26,531 bases of DNA, taken from positions 1 to 26,531 of the forward strand of contig JAGZQO010000029.1 of assembly GCA_018382125.1 (NCBI GenBank), read 5' to 3'. This stretch comes from Collinsella sp. (GTDB lineage: Bacteria > Actinomycetota > Coriobacteriia > Coriobacteriales > Coriobacteriaceae). Position numbers and translations under genes: made by a program. Below, piece by piece: positions 1 through 6,940 of this stretch (position 1 is the first letter of the stretch; each line of letters starts with the position of its first letter). The notes under the pieces are model-generated. The model did no database searches and was not told the origin of the DNA. It saw only the letters and a program-made list of their open reading frames with translations.

Positions 1-53
1 GACGGAGGCCACATTAAGTGGCCTCCTGTTCGTGCGGAACTCGCGATAAACTT
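1..53. repeat. Intergenic hairpin repeat, copy 1
   Basis: A 9-bp perfect stem (GGAGGCCAC at 4-12, GTGGCCTCC at 18-26) closes a 5-nt loop, ATTAA. It is followed by TGTT and then a 23-nt segment at 31-53 that recurs inverted and exact at 242-264. The reverse complement of 1-53 aligns without gaps to 242-294 (45 of 53 identical). Read on the plus strand, the hairpin followed by TGTT could end transcription of a plus-strand gene to the left of the window, but the T-tract is weak. The terminator role is inferred; the repeat is seen directly. Confidence 0.8.
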
Positions 54-207
54 AGCCCGTGCCGGGGCCGCTGAGCCCTGACCTGCCAATATGAGATAGG
101 TTTATTTTGGTAGGTTTTATCAGGGGAAATACTGCTGTGTCTATCTACTGATCTGAAATCTGACTACTGAATAGACTGTCTAACTAAATAGCGAGCGGCA
201 CTAACCA
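54..207. other. AT-richer non-coding stretch with an imperfect hairpin
   Basis: No gene is visible here. Roughly 85-195 is clearly AT-richer than the neighbouring genes. An imperfect hairpin lies at 76-125: CCCTGA (76-81) and CCTGCCAA (82-89) pair with TTGGTAGG (107-114, one wobble) and TCAGGG (120-125), with a 5-nt bulge TTTTA. A weak short inverted pair GTCTAT/ATAGAC lies further right at about 139-176. The first hairpin arm resembles the one at 22018-22030. Confidence 0.5.
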
Positions 208-356
208 GCCCTTTTGCTTGCGCCCGGGAGGGCCGCATATGAAGTTTATCGCGAGTTCCGCACGCAAAGGAAAGCACTTAATGTGCTTTCCGTCTTGCGC
301 AGGACTGTAGAGCAGGAAACTTCATATGCGGCCCTCCCGGGCGCAAGCAAAAGGGC
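208..356. repeat. 40-nt perfect inverted repeat enclosing hairpin copy 2
   Basis: The arms at 208-247 and 317-356 are exact reverse complements over 40 nt, separated by 69 bp that contain the 269-291 hairpin. The left arm starts GCCCTTTTGCTTGCGCCC and ends at AAGTTT, where it overlaps the first six bases of the 23-nt repeat segment. The right arm runs into the pnp terminator (349-377) and includes its T-tract. The layout resembles a small non-autonomous element or duplicated terminator sequence. No coding potential and no convincing target-site duplication are visible. Confidence 0.85.
242..294. repeat. Intergenic hairpin repeat, copy 2 (inverted relative to copy 1)
   Basis: The 23-nt segment at 242-264 is the exact reverse complement of 31-53. 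It is followed by a 9-bp stem, GGAAAGCAC (269-277) and GTGCTTTCC (283-291), around the loop TTAAT, and then GTC. An outer pairing, CGCAA (263-267) with TTGCG (295-299), can extend the stem. Read on the minus strand, the hairpin is followed by TTTGCG and could be a back-up terminator for pnp. Compared with copy 1, three stem positions differ and all three changes are matched on the opposite arm. Confidence 0.8.
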
Positions 357-377
357 GACCCCTGTACGGAGTCGCCC
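349..377 (-). terminator. Rho-independent terminator of pnp
   Basis: On the minus strand, 26 nt after the pnp stop, GGGCGACTCC pairs with GGGGTCGCCC (10 bp, one U-G wobble) around the loop GTACA and is followed by TTTTGC. The stem occupies 353-377 and the T-tract 349-352. Confidence 0.88.
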
Positions 378-402
378 TTGTTGAGCTGCTTATGTGTAGC
401 TA

Positions 403-2649
403 TTACTCGGCGTCGTGGTGACGGCGGGGCTTGCGGCCTCCGTTGTCGCCGGGACGGCGCGGACGGTCGCTGCGCTCGGAGCGCTCGCGACGCGGACGCA
501 CACGGCGCTGGAAGTGCTCGCCGTCGCCCTCTGAGGCACCCTCGGCGCGAGCCGGGGCCTCGGGCTTATCCAGACGATCGAGCGAAATCTTGCCGCGGTC
601 ATCGACTTCGATGACGACGACCTTGACCTCGTCGCCCACATTGAGGACGTCCTCGACCTTCTCCACGCGGCCCTTGGCGACGCGGGAGATGTGCAGCAGG
701 CCGTCCTTACCGGGCAGCAGGTTGACGAAGGCGCCGAAGGGCTGGATGGAGACCACGCGACCGGTGTACTCCTCGCCCGGCTCGGGAACCTTGATGATGA
801 GCTTGATGCGCTCGACGGCCTGGTCCACGGACTCGCCGGTGCCGCCGACAAAGACGGTGCCGTCCTCCTGGATGTCGACCGAAGCGCCGGTCTCGTCCTG
901 AATACCGCGGATGACCTTACCGCCGGAACCGATGACGTCGCGGATCTTGTCGGTCGGGACCTGGATGGAGACGATGCGCGGAGCGGTGCTGCGTGTGGTG
1001 TGGCGCGGCTCGGGGATCACATCGAGCATCTTCTGCAGGATGAAGGCGCGACCCTCCTTGGCCTGCTGCAGGGCGCGGGCCAGGATGTCGAAGGTGAGGC
1101 CGGTGGCCTTGTTGTCCATCTGCAGGGCGGTGATGCCCTCGGTGGTGCCGGTGACCTTAAAGTCCATGTCGCCCAGGAAGTCCTCGAGACCCTGGATGTC
1201 GGACAGGACCACGGTCTTACCCTCCTCCTGGATCAGGCCCATGGCGATACCGGAGACCGGGCGCTTAATGGGCACGCCGCCGTCCATAAGGGCGAGCGTA
1301 GAACCGCAGGTCGAAGCCATCGAAGAGGAGCCGTTGGACTCCATGACCTCGGAGACGACGCGGATGGCGTAGGGGAACTCGTTCTCGTCGGGAAGCACCG
1401 GAAGCAGAGCGCGCTCTGCCAGATTGCCGTGACCGATCTCGCGACGCTTGGGGCTGCCCATGCGGCCGGTCTCGCCGGTGCAGAACGGCGGGAAGTTGTA
1501 GTGGTGCATGTAGCGCTTGCCCTCGGTGGGCTCGATGGTATCCAGACGCTGGCCCTCGTTGAGCATGCCGAGCGACAGGACGGAGAGCACCTGGGTCTGG
1601 CCGCGCTGGAACAGACCGGAGCCGTGAACGAGCGGCAGGTAGTTGTCCTTCACCATGATGGGACGGATCTCGTCGGCGGCACGGCCGTCGACGCGCTCGC
1701 CGGTCTCGACGACCATAGTGCGCATGGCCTTCTTCTCGAGCTTCTTGAGCGCCACGGGGATCTCGCGCTCCCAAGCAGCCTGCTCCTCCTCGGTGAACTC
1801 GGCGCGGATGGACTCCTTCAGAGCCTCGACCTTGCCGATACGGGAGAGCTTGTCGGCGTCGCGCAAGGCGGCTGCCATCTCGTCGTAGTGGGCGAAGATG
1901 CGCTCCTGGACCTCCTCGACGGGCTGGTCGAGCGGGTACTCCTTCTTGACGATGGGGCCGTTGACCTGCTCCCACTCGGCGACGAACTCATCCTGAGCCT
2001 GGCAGAAGGCAGCAAGGGCCTCCTGGCCAAACTTCATGGCGGCGAGCATGTCGTCCTCGGAGATCTCCTCGGCGCCGGCCTCGACCATCGAGATGAAGTC
2101 GGCGGATCCGCCCAGCTCCAGGTCCAGATCCGAGTTCTCGCGCTCCTCGTAGGTGGGGTTGACGATAAACTCGCCTGTCTCCACGTTACGGCCGATGCGC
2201 ACGCAGGCAAGCGGGCCCTCGAAGGGCACGCCGCCAAGCGTCATGGCCAGGGATGCACCCATGACGTTGATGACATCGAAGGGGTTGACCTGGTCGGCGA
2301 CGAGCGAGGTGGCGACGATGTGCACCTCGTTGCGGAAGCCATCCGGGAAGCTCGGGCGAATCGGGCGATCGATCATGCGGGCCGTGAGCGTGGCCTTCTC
2401 GCTGGGACGGCCCTCACGCTTGAGGTAGCCACCCGGGATGCGGCCGGCTGCGTACATCTTCTCGTTGAAGTCGACGGTCAGCGGGAAGAAGTCGTAGTTC
2501 TTGCGCTCCTTGGAGACGACCACGGTGTCGAGCATCGTGGTGTCGCCCTGCTTGACCAGGCAGGCGCCGGTGGCCTGCTTGGCAAGCTCGCCCGACTCAA
2601 AGGTGTAGGTCTTGCCGTACAGCTCAAAGTTCTTGGATACGAGTGTCAT
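403..2649 (-). CDS. pnp: Polyribonucleotide nucleotidyltransferase (PNPase)
   Basis: A cytoplasmic 3'-5' phosphorolytic exoribonuclease that degrades mRNA and releases nucleoside diphosphates; family members work as trimers. The 748-residue product has the full PNPase layout: two RNase PH-like domains joined by a helical region, a KH domain with GSGG at about 574-577, and an S1 domain at about 626-693. The last 55 residues form an acidic then Arg-rich tail (RRVRPRRERSERSDRPRR), likely disordered. An upstream in-frame ATG at 2754 would add 35 low-complexity residues, but ATG 2649 has AAGGAG a few bases upstream and begins the family-typical sequence MTLVSKNFELYGKTYTF. The gene follows rpsO, the common bacterial arrangement. 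Hairpins and a terminator between the two genes suggest separate control of pnp. Identity is certain; only the start could be debated. Confidence 0.97.
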   Translation of the reverse strand: MTLVSKNFELYGKTYTFESGELAKQATGACLVKQGDTTMLDTVVVSKERKNYDFFPLTVDFNEKMYAAGRIPGGYLKREGRPSEKATLTARMIDRPIRPSFPDGFRNEVHIVATSLVADQVNPFDVINVMGASLAMTLGGVPFEGPLACVRIGRNVETGEFIVNPTYEERENSDLDLELGGSADFISMVEAGAEEISEDDMLAAMKFGQEALAAFCQAQDEFVAEWEQVNGPIVKKEYPLDQPVEEVQERIFAHYDEMAAALRDADKLSRIGKVEALKESIRAEFTEEEQAAWEREIPVALKKLEKKAMRTMVVETGERVDGRAADEIRPIMVKDNYLPLVHGSGLFQRGQTQVLSVLSLGMLNEGQRLDTIEPTEGKRYMHHYNFPPFCTGETGRMGSPKRREIGHGNLAERALLPVLPDENEFPYAIRVVSEVMESNGSSSMASTCGSTLALMDGGVPIKRPVSGIAMGLIQEEGKTVVLSDIQGLEDFLGDMDFKVTGTTEGITALQMDNKATGLTFDILARALQQAKEGRAFILQKMLDVIPEPRHTTRSTAPRIVSIQVPTDKIRDVIGSGGKVIRGIQDETGASVDIQEDGTVFVGGTGESVDQAVERIKLIIKVPEPGEEYTGRVVSIQPFGAFVNLLPGKDGLLHISRVAKGRVEKVEDVLNVGDEVKVVVIEVDDRGKISLDRLDKPEAPARAEGASEGDGEHFQRRVRPRRERSERSDRPRRPGDNGGRKPRRHHDAE

Positions 2650-2662
2650 TGTTCTCCTTAAC

Positions 2663-2733
2663 CCCGCAGACCCCTTGTCTGCGGGCTTCTCATGTGACGC
2701 GGGCCCCCTGCCCCCGCCACGCTTCAGAGCGTG
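2663..2733 (-). promoter_or_regulatory. Hairpins in the pnp 5' leader
   Basis: Two stems lie between the rpsO terminator and the pnp ribosome-binding site. On the minus strand the first is CACGCT/AGCGTG with a 4-nt loop (2718-2733). The second is a 9-bp perfect stem CCCGCAGAC/GTCTGCGGG (2663-2685), ending directly upstream of the AAGGAG at about 2655-2660. A leader stem just upstream of pnp is the known target for RNase III and PNPase autoregulation in Escherichia coli. The same role here is inferred. Confidence 0.55.
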
Positions 2734-2750
2734 ATTGTTCGCGCCCTTAC

Positions 2751-2784
2751 ACAAAAAGAGCGCCCCGCTGCGCAGGACGCTCTT
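2751..2784 (-). terminator. Terminator or attenuator between rpsO and pnp
   Basis: On the minus strand AAGAGCGTCCT pairs with GCGGGGCGCTCTT-type sequence to form about 11 bp including U-G wobbles around a 7-nt loop. The stem is at 2756-2784 and ends in TTTTT at 2751-2755. It begins 14 nt after the rpsO stop, so it should end most rpsO transcripts and let some read into pnp. Confidence 0.8.
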
Positions 2785-2798
2785 AGCATGTACAAATC

Positions 2799-3077
2799 CT
2801 ACTGGATGTTGTCGCGGATGCCCAGAGCCTTGATGAGCTCACGGTACTCGACGATGTCGTTCTTCTTGATGTAGGAGAGAAGACGACGACGACGGCCGAC
2901 GAGCATGAGCAGGCCACGACGGGTGTGGAAGTCCTTCTGGTGGGACTTCATGTGCTCGGTCAGCTCCTTGATGCGCTCGGACAGGATGGCGACCTGAACC
3001 TTGGGGTTGCCGGTGTCGACCGGGGTGTTACCGAACTGGGCAGTCAGCTCCGCCTTGCGCTCTTTGGAAACAGTCAT
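2799..3077 (-). CDS. rpsO: 30S ribosomal protein S15
   Basis: A primary 16S rRNA-binding protein of the small subunit platform. The product has 92 residues, near the usual 89, and carries the S15 signature: VQVAILSERIKELTEHM, then HQKDFHTRRGLLMLVGRRRRLL and a C-terminal ALGIRDNIQ. ATG 3077 begins MTVSKERK and is preceded by AGGTGA, so the longer reading frame up to 3173 is not needed. It sits between recO and pnp and has its own terminator. A leader stem at 3098-3113 may take part in S15 autoregulation, which is known in several bacteria with differing RNA structures. Confidence 0.97.
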   Translation of the reverse strand: MTVSKERKAELTAQFGNTPVDTGNPKVQVAILSERIKELTEHMKSHQKDFHTRRGLLMLVGRRRRLLSYIKKNDIVEYRELIKALGIRDNIQ

Positions 3078-3097
3078 TGTTTCACCTTTCGTTTTGC

Positions 3098-3113
3098 GTC
3101 GCCCACGGGCGAC
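3098..3113 (-). promoter_or_regulatory. Leader hairpin upstream of rpsO
   Basis: GTCGCC (3098-3103) and GGCGAC (3108-3113) form a 6-bp stem with a 4-nt loop, about 20 nt before the rpsO start codon. A weak extended -10 candidate, TGG followed by TAACAT on the minus strand (3191-3183), lies upstream, with no recognisable -35. Together these allow, but do not prove, a separate rpsO transcript with a regulatory leader. Confidence 0.35.
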
Positions 3114-3215
3114 TCGATTCGCCTCGGACTGGGAAGCCGCCGGTGGAGCGAACAACCAAGGTCGAGGTACCAACAGGTCGGTATGTTACCACAAGCAGCC
3201 CGCGCCTGCGCATCA

Positions 3216-3965
3216 TCACCGACCCAACATGAATTCCATCGCGCGGAGGCGCTGATCGGTGTGCGTCGCAGCCCAAACATGCGAAAGCCCGAGCAGGAAT
3301 GCCGCCGTATGCGGGTCGATTCGCTCGGCCATGAGCGCATCGAAGGTCATGGACATGAGGGCGCGCAGCCATGCGGTCTCACCGGTCGACACCAGTTCGG
3401 CACCTGGAACGCTCGACGCGCACGACCCGCACATGAGACCGCCCGCCTGGGCTGAAAAATACGACAGCATGGGGTCTCCGCACAGCACACAGGCCGAAAA
3501 ATCGGGACGATAGCCAACGTGCGATAGCAGCTTAAAGACATATGCCGCCACAAGTAGGTCCATATGTGCCGTGTCAAGCCCGCTGCCCACCAGGGCAAGC
3601 GCTCGCTGCGTTATGGCAAAGGTAAACGGGTCCTCGGCGTCCTCGAACGAGCACACGCGCGCGACCTCGGCGATCGCGCTTGCGGCGCAGGTCGTCTCGT
3701 AATCGGGCGCAGCGCCGAGCGGCGCCTCCATAAGCTCGGCCTGAGAAACCACGTCGAGTGACCGTCCATGTGCGAGCAGCATATCGACCGTACAGAACAG
3801 CTCGCAGCGCGCAGCCAGGCGTCCGCCGGGTTTGCGGGCGCCCTTTGCCACTGCACGAACCTGCCGTCCCCGCTCGTCAAGCATCGTCAAGATCAGGTCG
3901 GTCTCTTTGAGCTTCGTCTTGTCGAGAACGAGCACCTTGGTGCGATATGTCCGGGAGCCTGCCAT
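3216..3965 (-). CDS. recO: DNA repair protein RecO
   Basis: The mediator that loads RecA on single-stranded DNA and anneals strands in the RecFOR recombination pathway. The 249-residue product has an N-terminal OB-fold region (about 1-80) with the typical ETDLILTMLDERGRQVRAVA. A helical C-terminal part carries a zinc site of two pairs, C159-C162 and C179-C182. The length matches the family. ATG 3965 is 15 nt after the era stop, which fits cotranscription; era-recO adjacency is widespread. The gene ends in two consecutive TGA codons. No terminator is visible before rpsO. Confidence 0.93.
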   Translation of the reverse strand: MAGSRTYRTKVLVLDKTKLKETDLILTMLDERGRQVRAVAKGARKPGGRLAARCELFCTVDMLLAHGRSLDVVSQAELMEAPLGAAPDYETTCAASAIAEVARVCSFEDAEDPFTFAITQRALALVGSGLDTAHMDLLVAAYVFKLLSHVGYRPDFSACVLCGDPMLSYFSAQAGGLMCGSCASSVPGAELVSTGETAWLRALMSMTFDALMAERIDPHTAAFLLGLSHVWAATHTDQRLRAMEFMLGR

Positions 3966-3980
3966 GCGCGCCGCGCGTCC

Positions 3981-5048
3981 TTAGTCCTCGGCGTTGTAGC
4001 CAAAGCGGCGAATCTGGGCCTCGTCGTCACGCCAGCCGGCCTTGACCTTCACGTCCAGCTCCAAAAAGACCTGCGTGCCAAAGATGCGCTCAAGATCGCG
4101 ACGGGCGTCGATACCGATATGCTTGATCATCTCGCCGCCCTTACCGATGATGATGCCCTTTTGGCCCTCGCGCTCGACGTAAATGGTGGCGTGCACGCGC
4201 AGCACCTTCTTGGTCTGCTCGAGCGCATCGCAGATCACGCCAACGGAGTGCGGAATCTCATCACGGGTGCGGCGCAAGACCTTCTCGCGTACAAACTCGG
4301 CAACGAGCGTCTCATCGGAAGCGTCGGTACCCATGTCCTCGGGGAACCAACGCGGACCCTCAGGCAAAAAGTGCGCAACGGTCTCGATAAATGCATCGAC
4401 GTTGAAGTTCTTGACCGACGACGTCACAATCTCGTCGTCATATTCCATGAGTTCGTGGGCTGCCTTAAGCTGCTCCATGACCTGTGCGGGGTCGGCCTCA
4501 TCGGCCTTGGTGAGCACCAGGACCTTCTTGCAACGAGCGCATCTGACGCGCTCGGCAACCCAGGCGTCTCCCCTGCCGATCGGTTTGGTGGCATCAATCA
4601 AAAACGCGACAACATCAACATCGTTCAGCTCGAACAACGCGCTCTTGTTGAGCTCGGATCCCAAGCCGTCCTTGGGCTTATGAATACCGGGGGTATCGAC
4701 AAAGACCAGCTGGTAGCCGGGGCGGTTGACGACGGCGCGCATGCGGCGGCGGGTCGTCTGGGCCACCGGCGAGGTGATGGCGACCTTTTTGCCATAGCAG
4801 GCATTAAGCAGCGTAGACTTGCCAGCGTTGGGACGACCGACCAGGGCCACAAAGCCGCTGCGGAAACCGGGCTCAACGTCACCAAAGCCCGCGAGGTTGT
4901 CGTCCTCGTCGCACAGGGCGTCGAGTTCCTCGTCGCTCATACCCTCAAACGGGTCGAACTCCTCGACATCCTCGAGCTCCTCAGTATCCACCGCGTCCAG
5001 GGACTCGTCGTCCAAAATCTCATCGGCAAGCTGCATATTGTCGGACAT
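3981..5048 (-). CDS. era: GTPase Era with acidic N-terminal extension
   Basis: A GTPase that binds the 3' end of 16S rRNA and assists 30S subunit maturation. The 355-residue product has the P-loop GRPNAGKS at 71-78, switch II DTPG at 118-121, the specificity motif TKAD at 180-183 (NKxD in many homologues), and a C-terminal KH domain with GKGG at 302-305. Usual Era proteins are near 300 residues with the P-loop near residue 15. Here about 56 residues precede the normal start, and residues 1-60 hold 26 Asp or Glu and no Lys or Arg. The start ATG 5048 has AAAGGG upstream, and no later start gives a better ribosome-binding site. It lies 12 nt after dgkA. Confidence 0.95.
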   Translation of the reverse strand: MSDNMQLADEILDDESLDAVDTEELEDVEEFDPFEGMSDEELDALCDEDDNLAGFGDVEPGFRSGFVALVGRPNAGKSTLLNACYGKKVAITSPVAQTTRRRMRAVVNRPGYQLVFVDTPGIHKPKDGLGSELNKSALFELNDVDVVAFLIDATKPIGRGDAWVAERVRCARCKKVLVLTKADEADPAQVMEQLKAAHELMEYDDEIVTSSVKNFNVDAFIETVAHFLPEGPRWFPEDMGTDASDETLVAEFVREKVLRRTRDEIPHSVGVICDALEQTKKVLRVHATIYVEREGQKGIIIGKGGEMIKHIGIDARRDLERIFGTQVFLELDVKVKAGWRDDEAQIRRFGYNAED

Positions 5049-5060
5049 GGGAATCCCTTT

Positions 5061-5438
5061 CTAAATAAAGCCGAGCGCGTGGGCAAATACCAGCAAGCCC
5101 ACAATCGCGGCGGTGATGGAAAGAACGTATACGGAGGCGGCGGCGATGTCCTTCGCACGCTTGGCCAGCGGATGGAGCTCCTGGGTCGCCAGGTCGACGA
5201 TGGCCTCCATGGCGGTATTGCAAAGCTCGCCGTGGATCACCAGGCCGCAACAGATGATAATCGTGGCCCACTCGGCAATGTCGAGCCCCACGATGCAGCC
5301 TGCAATGACGGTGCACACGCCCGCCACGAACATGACCTTAATGTTGCGCTCGGTCTTGACGGCGGTGACGAAGCCCTCCATAGCGTAAGAAAACGACTTT
5401 AAGAAGGACGGATGGTCCTTGTTCGATCCGGGAATCAT
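5061..5438 (-). CDS. dgkA: Diacylglycerol/undecaprenol kinase family protein
   Basis: A small integral membrane kinase. In Gram-positive bacteria this family mainly phosphorylates undecaprenol to recycle the cell-wall lipid carrier, so undecaprenol kinase is the likelier activity. The product has 125 residues with three predicted membrane helices (about 35-51, 55-70 and 99-121). The signature NTAMEAIVD is at 74-82, followed by HPLAKRAKDIAAASV, the conserved catalytic and metal-binding stretch. ATG 5438 is preceded by AGGAG. It lies between ybeY and era, the same place as in Bacillus subtilis. The exact substrate cannot be read from sequence. Confidence 0.9.
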   Translation of the reverse strand: MIPGSNKDHPSFLKSFSYAMEGFVTAVKTERNIKVMFVAGVCTVIAGCIVGLDIAEWATIIICCGLVIHGELCNTAMEAIVDLATQELHPLAKRAKDIAAASVYVLSITAAIVGLLVFAHALGFI

Positions 5439-5447
5439 AGACGGCTC

Positions 5448-5957
5448 CTAGTCGTGGGCGTGGTTGGTGATGGGGCCGACGTGGACTAGCTTGGGGTCCT
5501 CGCCGCGCTCGAGCGCCAGATCGCGCAGGATGGCGTCCTCGCGGGCCTCCATGACCTCGGCCTCGTCGTCCTCGATATGGTCATAGCCCAGCAGGTGCAG
5601 CATGCCGTGTACGAGCATCAGACGACACTCGTCAGCGGGGCTATTGCCAAAACCGGGGGCCTGACGGGCAATAACCTGCGGGGCCAAGATGATATCGCCG
5701 AGCTCGAGCGTCTCGTCGGCGGGAATATCCTCGTCAAAGGCCGAGTCGCATTCAAACGAGAGCACATCGGTGGTGCGGTCGATACCGCGCCACTCGTGGT
5801 TGAGCTCGTGCATCTCGTCCTCGTCGACATACGAAAGGGAAATCTCGACTTCACGCTCAACGCCCTCGGCGGCAAGCACAACCTCGCAGATGTGCTCCAC
5901 CTCCTGCGCGTCGAGCAGCGTATCGAGCTCGGCATCGTTGCTGATCAATACACTCAA
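5448..5957 (-). CDS. ybeY: Endoribonuclease YbeY (16S rRNA maturation factor)
   Basis: A zinc-dependent endoribonuclease involved in 16S rRNA 3'-end processing and ribosome quality control. The 169-residue product carries the metal motif HGMLHLLGYDH with H117, H121 and H127, and the family segment ELNHEWRGIDRTTDVLSF. The start is a TTG at 5957 whose last bases overlap the TGA stop of phoH (TTGA). AGGAG in the end of phoH serves as ribosome-binding site, which points to translational coupling. The start gives the expected length and no ATG fits better. Confidence 0.94.
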   Translation of the reverse strand: MSVLISNDAELDTLLDAQEVEHICEVVLAAEGVEREVEISLSYVDEDEMHELNHEWRGIDRTTDVLSFECDSAFDEDIPADETLELGDIILAPQVIARQAPGFGNSPADECRLMLVHGMLHLLGYDHIEDDEAEVMEAREDAILRDLALERGEDPKLVHVGPITNHAHD

Positions 5958-6940
5958 CGGGACTCCTTTCGGTCACGTACGCGCTTCTCGCGCACATCAT
6001 CATAAGTATCGTATGCCTCGACGATACGTCCCACCAAGGCATGGCGCACCACGTCGGCACGCTCGAGGTGCGAAAATGCGACATCATCGACACGGCCCAA
6101 AATCTTCTCGACATCCGCCAAGCCACCACGACGACCCACCAGGTCACGCTGGCTCAGGTCGCCGGTAATCACGAACTTGGAGTTGAAGCCCAGGCGCGTC
6201 AGGAACATCTTCATCTGCTCGGGCGTGGTATTTTGTGCCTCGTCGAGCACCACGAAGGCATCACTCAGCGTGCGGCCGCGCATGTAGGCAAGCGGGGCGA
6301 TCTCGATCACGCCGCGCTCCATAAGCTCATCGGTGCGCTCGCGATCCATCATGTCAAAAAGGGCGTCGTAAAGCGGACGCATGTAGGGATCGATCTTTTC
6401 CTCGAGGGTGCCGGGCAAAAAGCCCAGATTCTCCCCCGCCTCGACAACCGGACGCGTCAAGATCAGACGGCCCACCTCGTGACGCTTGAGCGCGGCAACG
6501 GCGAGCGCCATGGCCAGATAGGTCTTACCGGTGCCGGCAGGACCCAGGCCAAACGTGATGGTATGCGTGCGGATGGCATCCACATAGCGCTTTTGGCCGA
6601 GCGTCTTGGGGCGAATGACGCGGCCGCGATACGAAAGCAGCACGTCATCGCGAAGTGACGTAGCCTCGTGCTCACCGTCGCGCAAGACGGCCAGGCAGCG
6701 AGAGACATCGTCGGCAGACAGCGTGCGCCCGGCGGCCGCCTCGCAAAAAGCGTGCTCGAAAAAGCGCGCCACGAGTTCGACCTCGTCCGGGTCGCCGCTC
6801 ACGGAGATGCTATCGCCACGGGCGACCACATGAGCGCGAACCAAACTCTCGAGCGCACGAAGGACGCCGTCGCCGGCGCCCAAAACGCGCGAGGGATCAA
6901 TCCCCTCGGGAACGGTAAGTCTAATCTTCGAGGCTTCCAT
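5954..6940 (-). CDS. phoH: PhoH family ATPase
   Basis: A cytoplasmic P-loop ATPase of the PhoH family, usually next to ybeY and thought to act in RNA metabolism; its exact role is not settled. With ATG 6940 the product has 328 residues, Walker A GPAGTGKTY at about 133-141 and Walker B VVLDEAQN with DEAQ at about 233-236. The conserved TRPVVEAGENLGFLPG lies between them. The start is preceded by GGGAGG. An in-frame ATG farther upstream would lie deep inside mtaB and add non-homologous residues. The first 20 nt overlap the end of mtaB. Confidence 0.93.
   Translation of the reverse strand: MEASKIRLTVPEGIDPSRVLGAGDGVLRALESLVRAHVVARGDSISVSGDPDEVELVARFFEHAFCEAAAGRTLSADDVSRCLAVLRDGEHEATSLRDDVLLSYRGRVIRPKTLGQKRYVDAIRTHTITFGLGPAGTGKTYLAMALAVAALKRHEVGRLILTRPVVEAGENLGFLPGTLEEKIDPYMRPLYDALFDMMDRERTDELMERGVIEIAPLAYMRGRTLSDAFVVLDEAQNTTPEQMKMFLTRLGFNSKFVITGDLSQRDLVGRRGGLADVEKILGRVDDVAFSHLERADVVRHALVGRIVEAYDTYDDVREKRVRDRKESR

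Noticed and set aside
1..402. tRNA, small RNA gene or CRISPR array in the left intergenic region
   Set aside because: No cloverleaf and no regularly spaced direct repeats; the repeats are inverted. A small RNA cannot be excluded but no promoter is convincing.
691..2661. Long plus-strand open frame (656 codons) opposite pnp
   Set aside because: It mirrors the codon bias of pnp, gives a low-complexity Leu/Gly/Asp/His-rich product with no family motif, and pnp is certain.
3768..5402. 544-codon plus-strand frame opposite recO, era and dgkA
   Set aside because: It spans three well-supported genes and their junctions; its composition is typical of an antisense shadow in GC-rich DNA.
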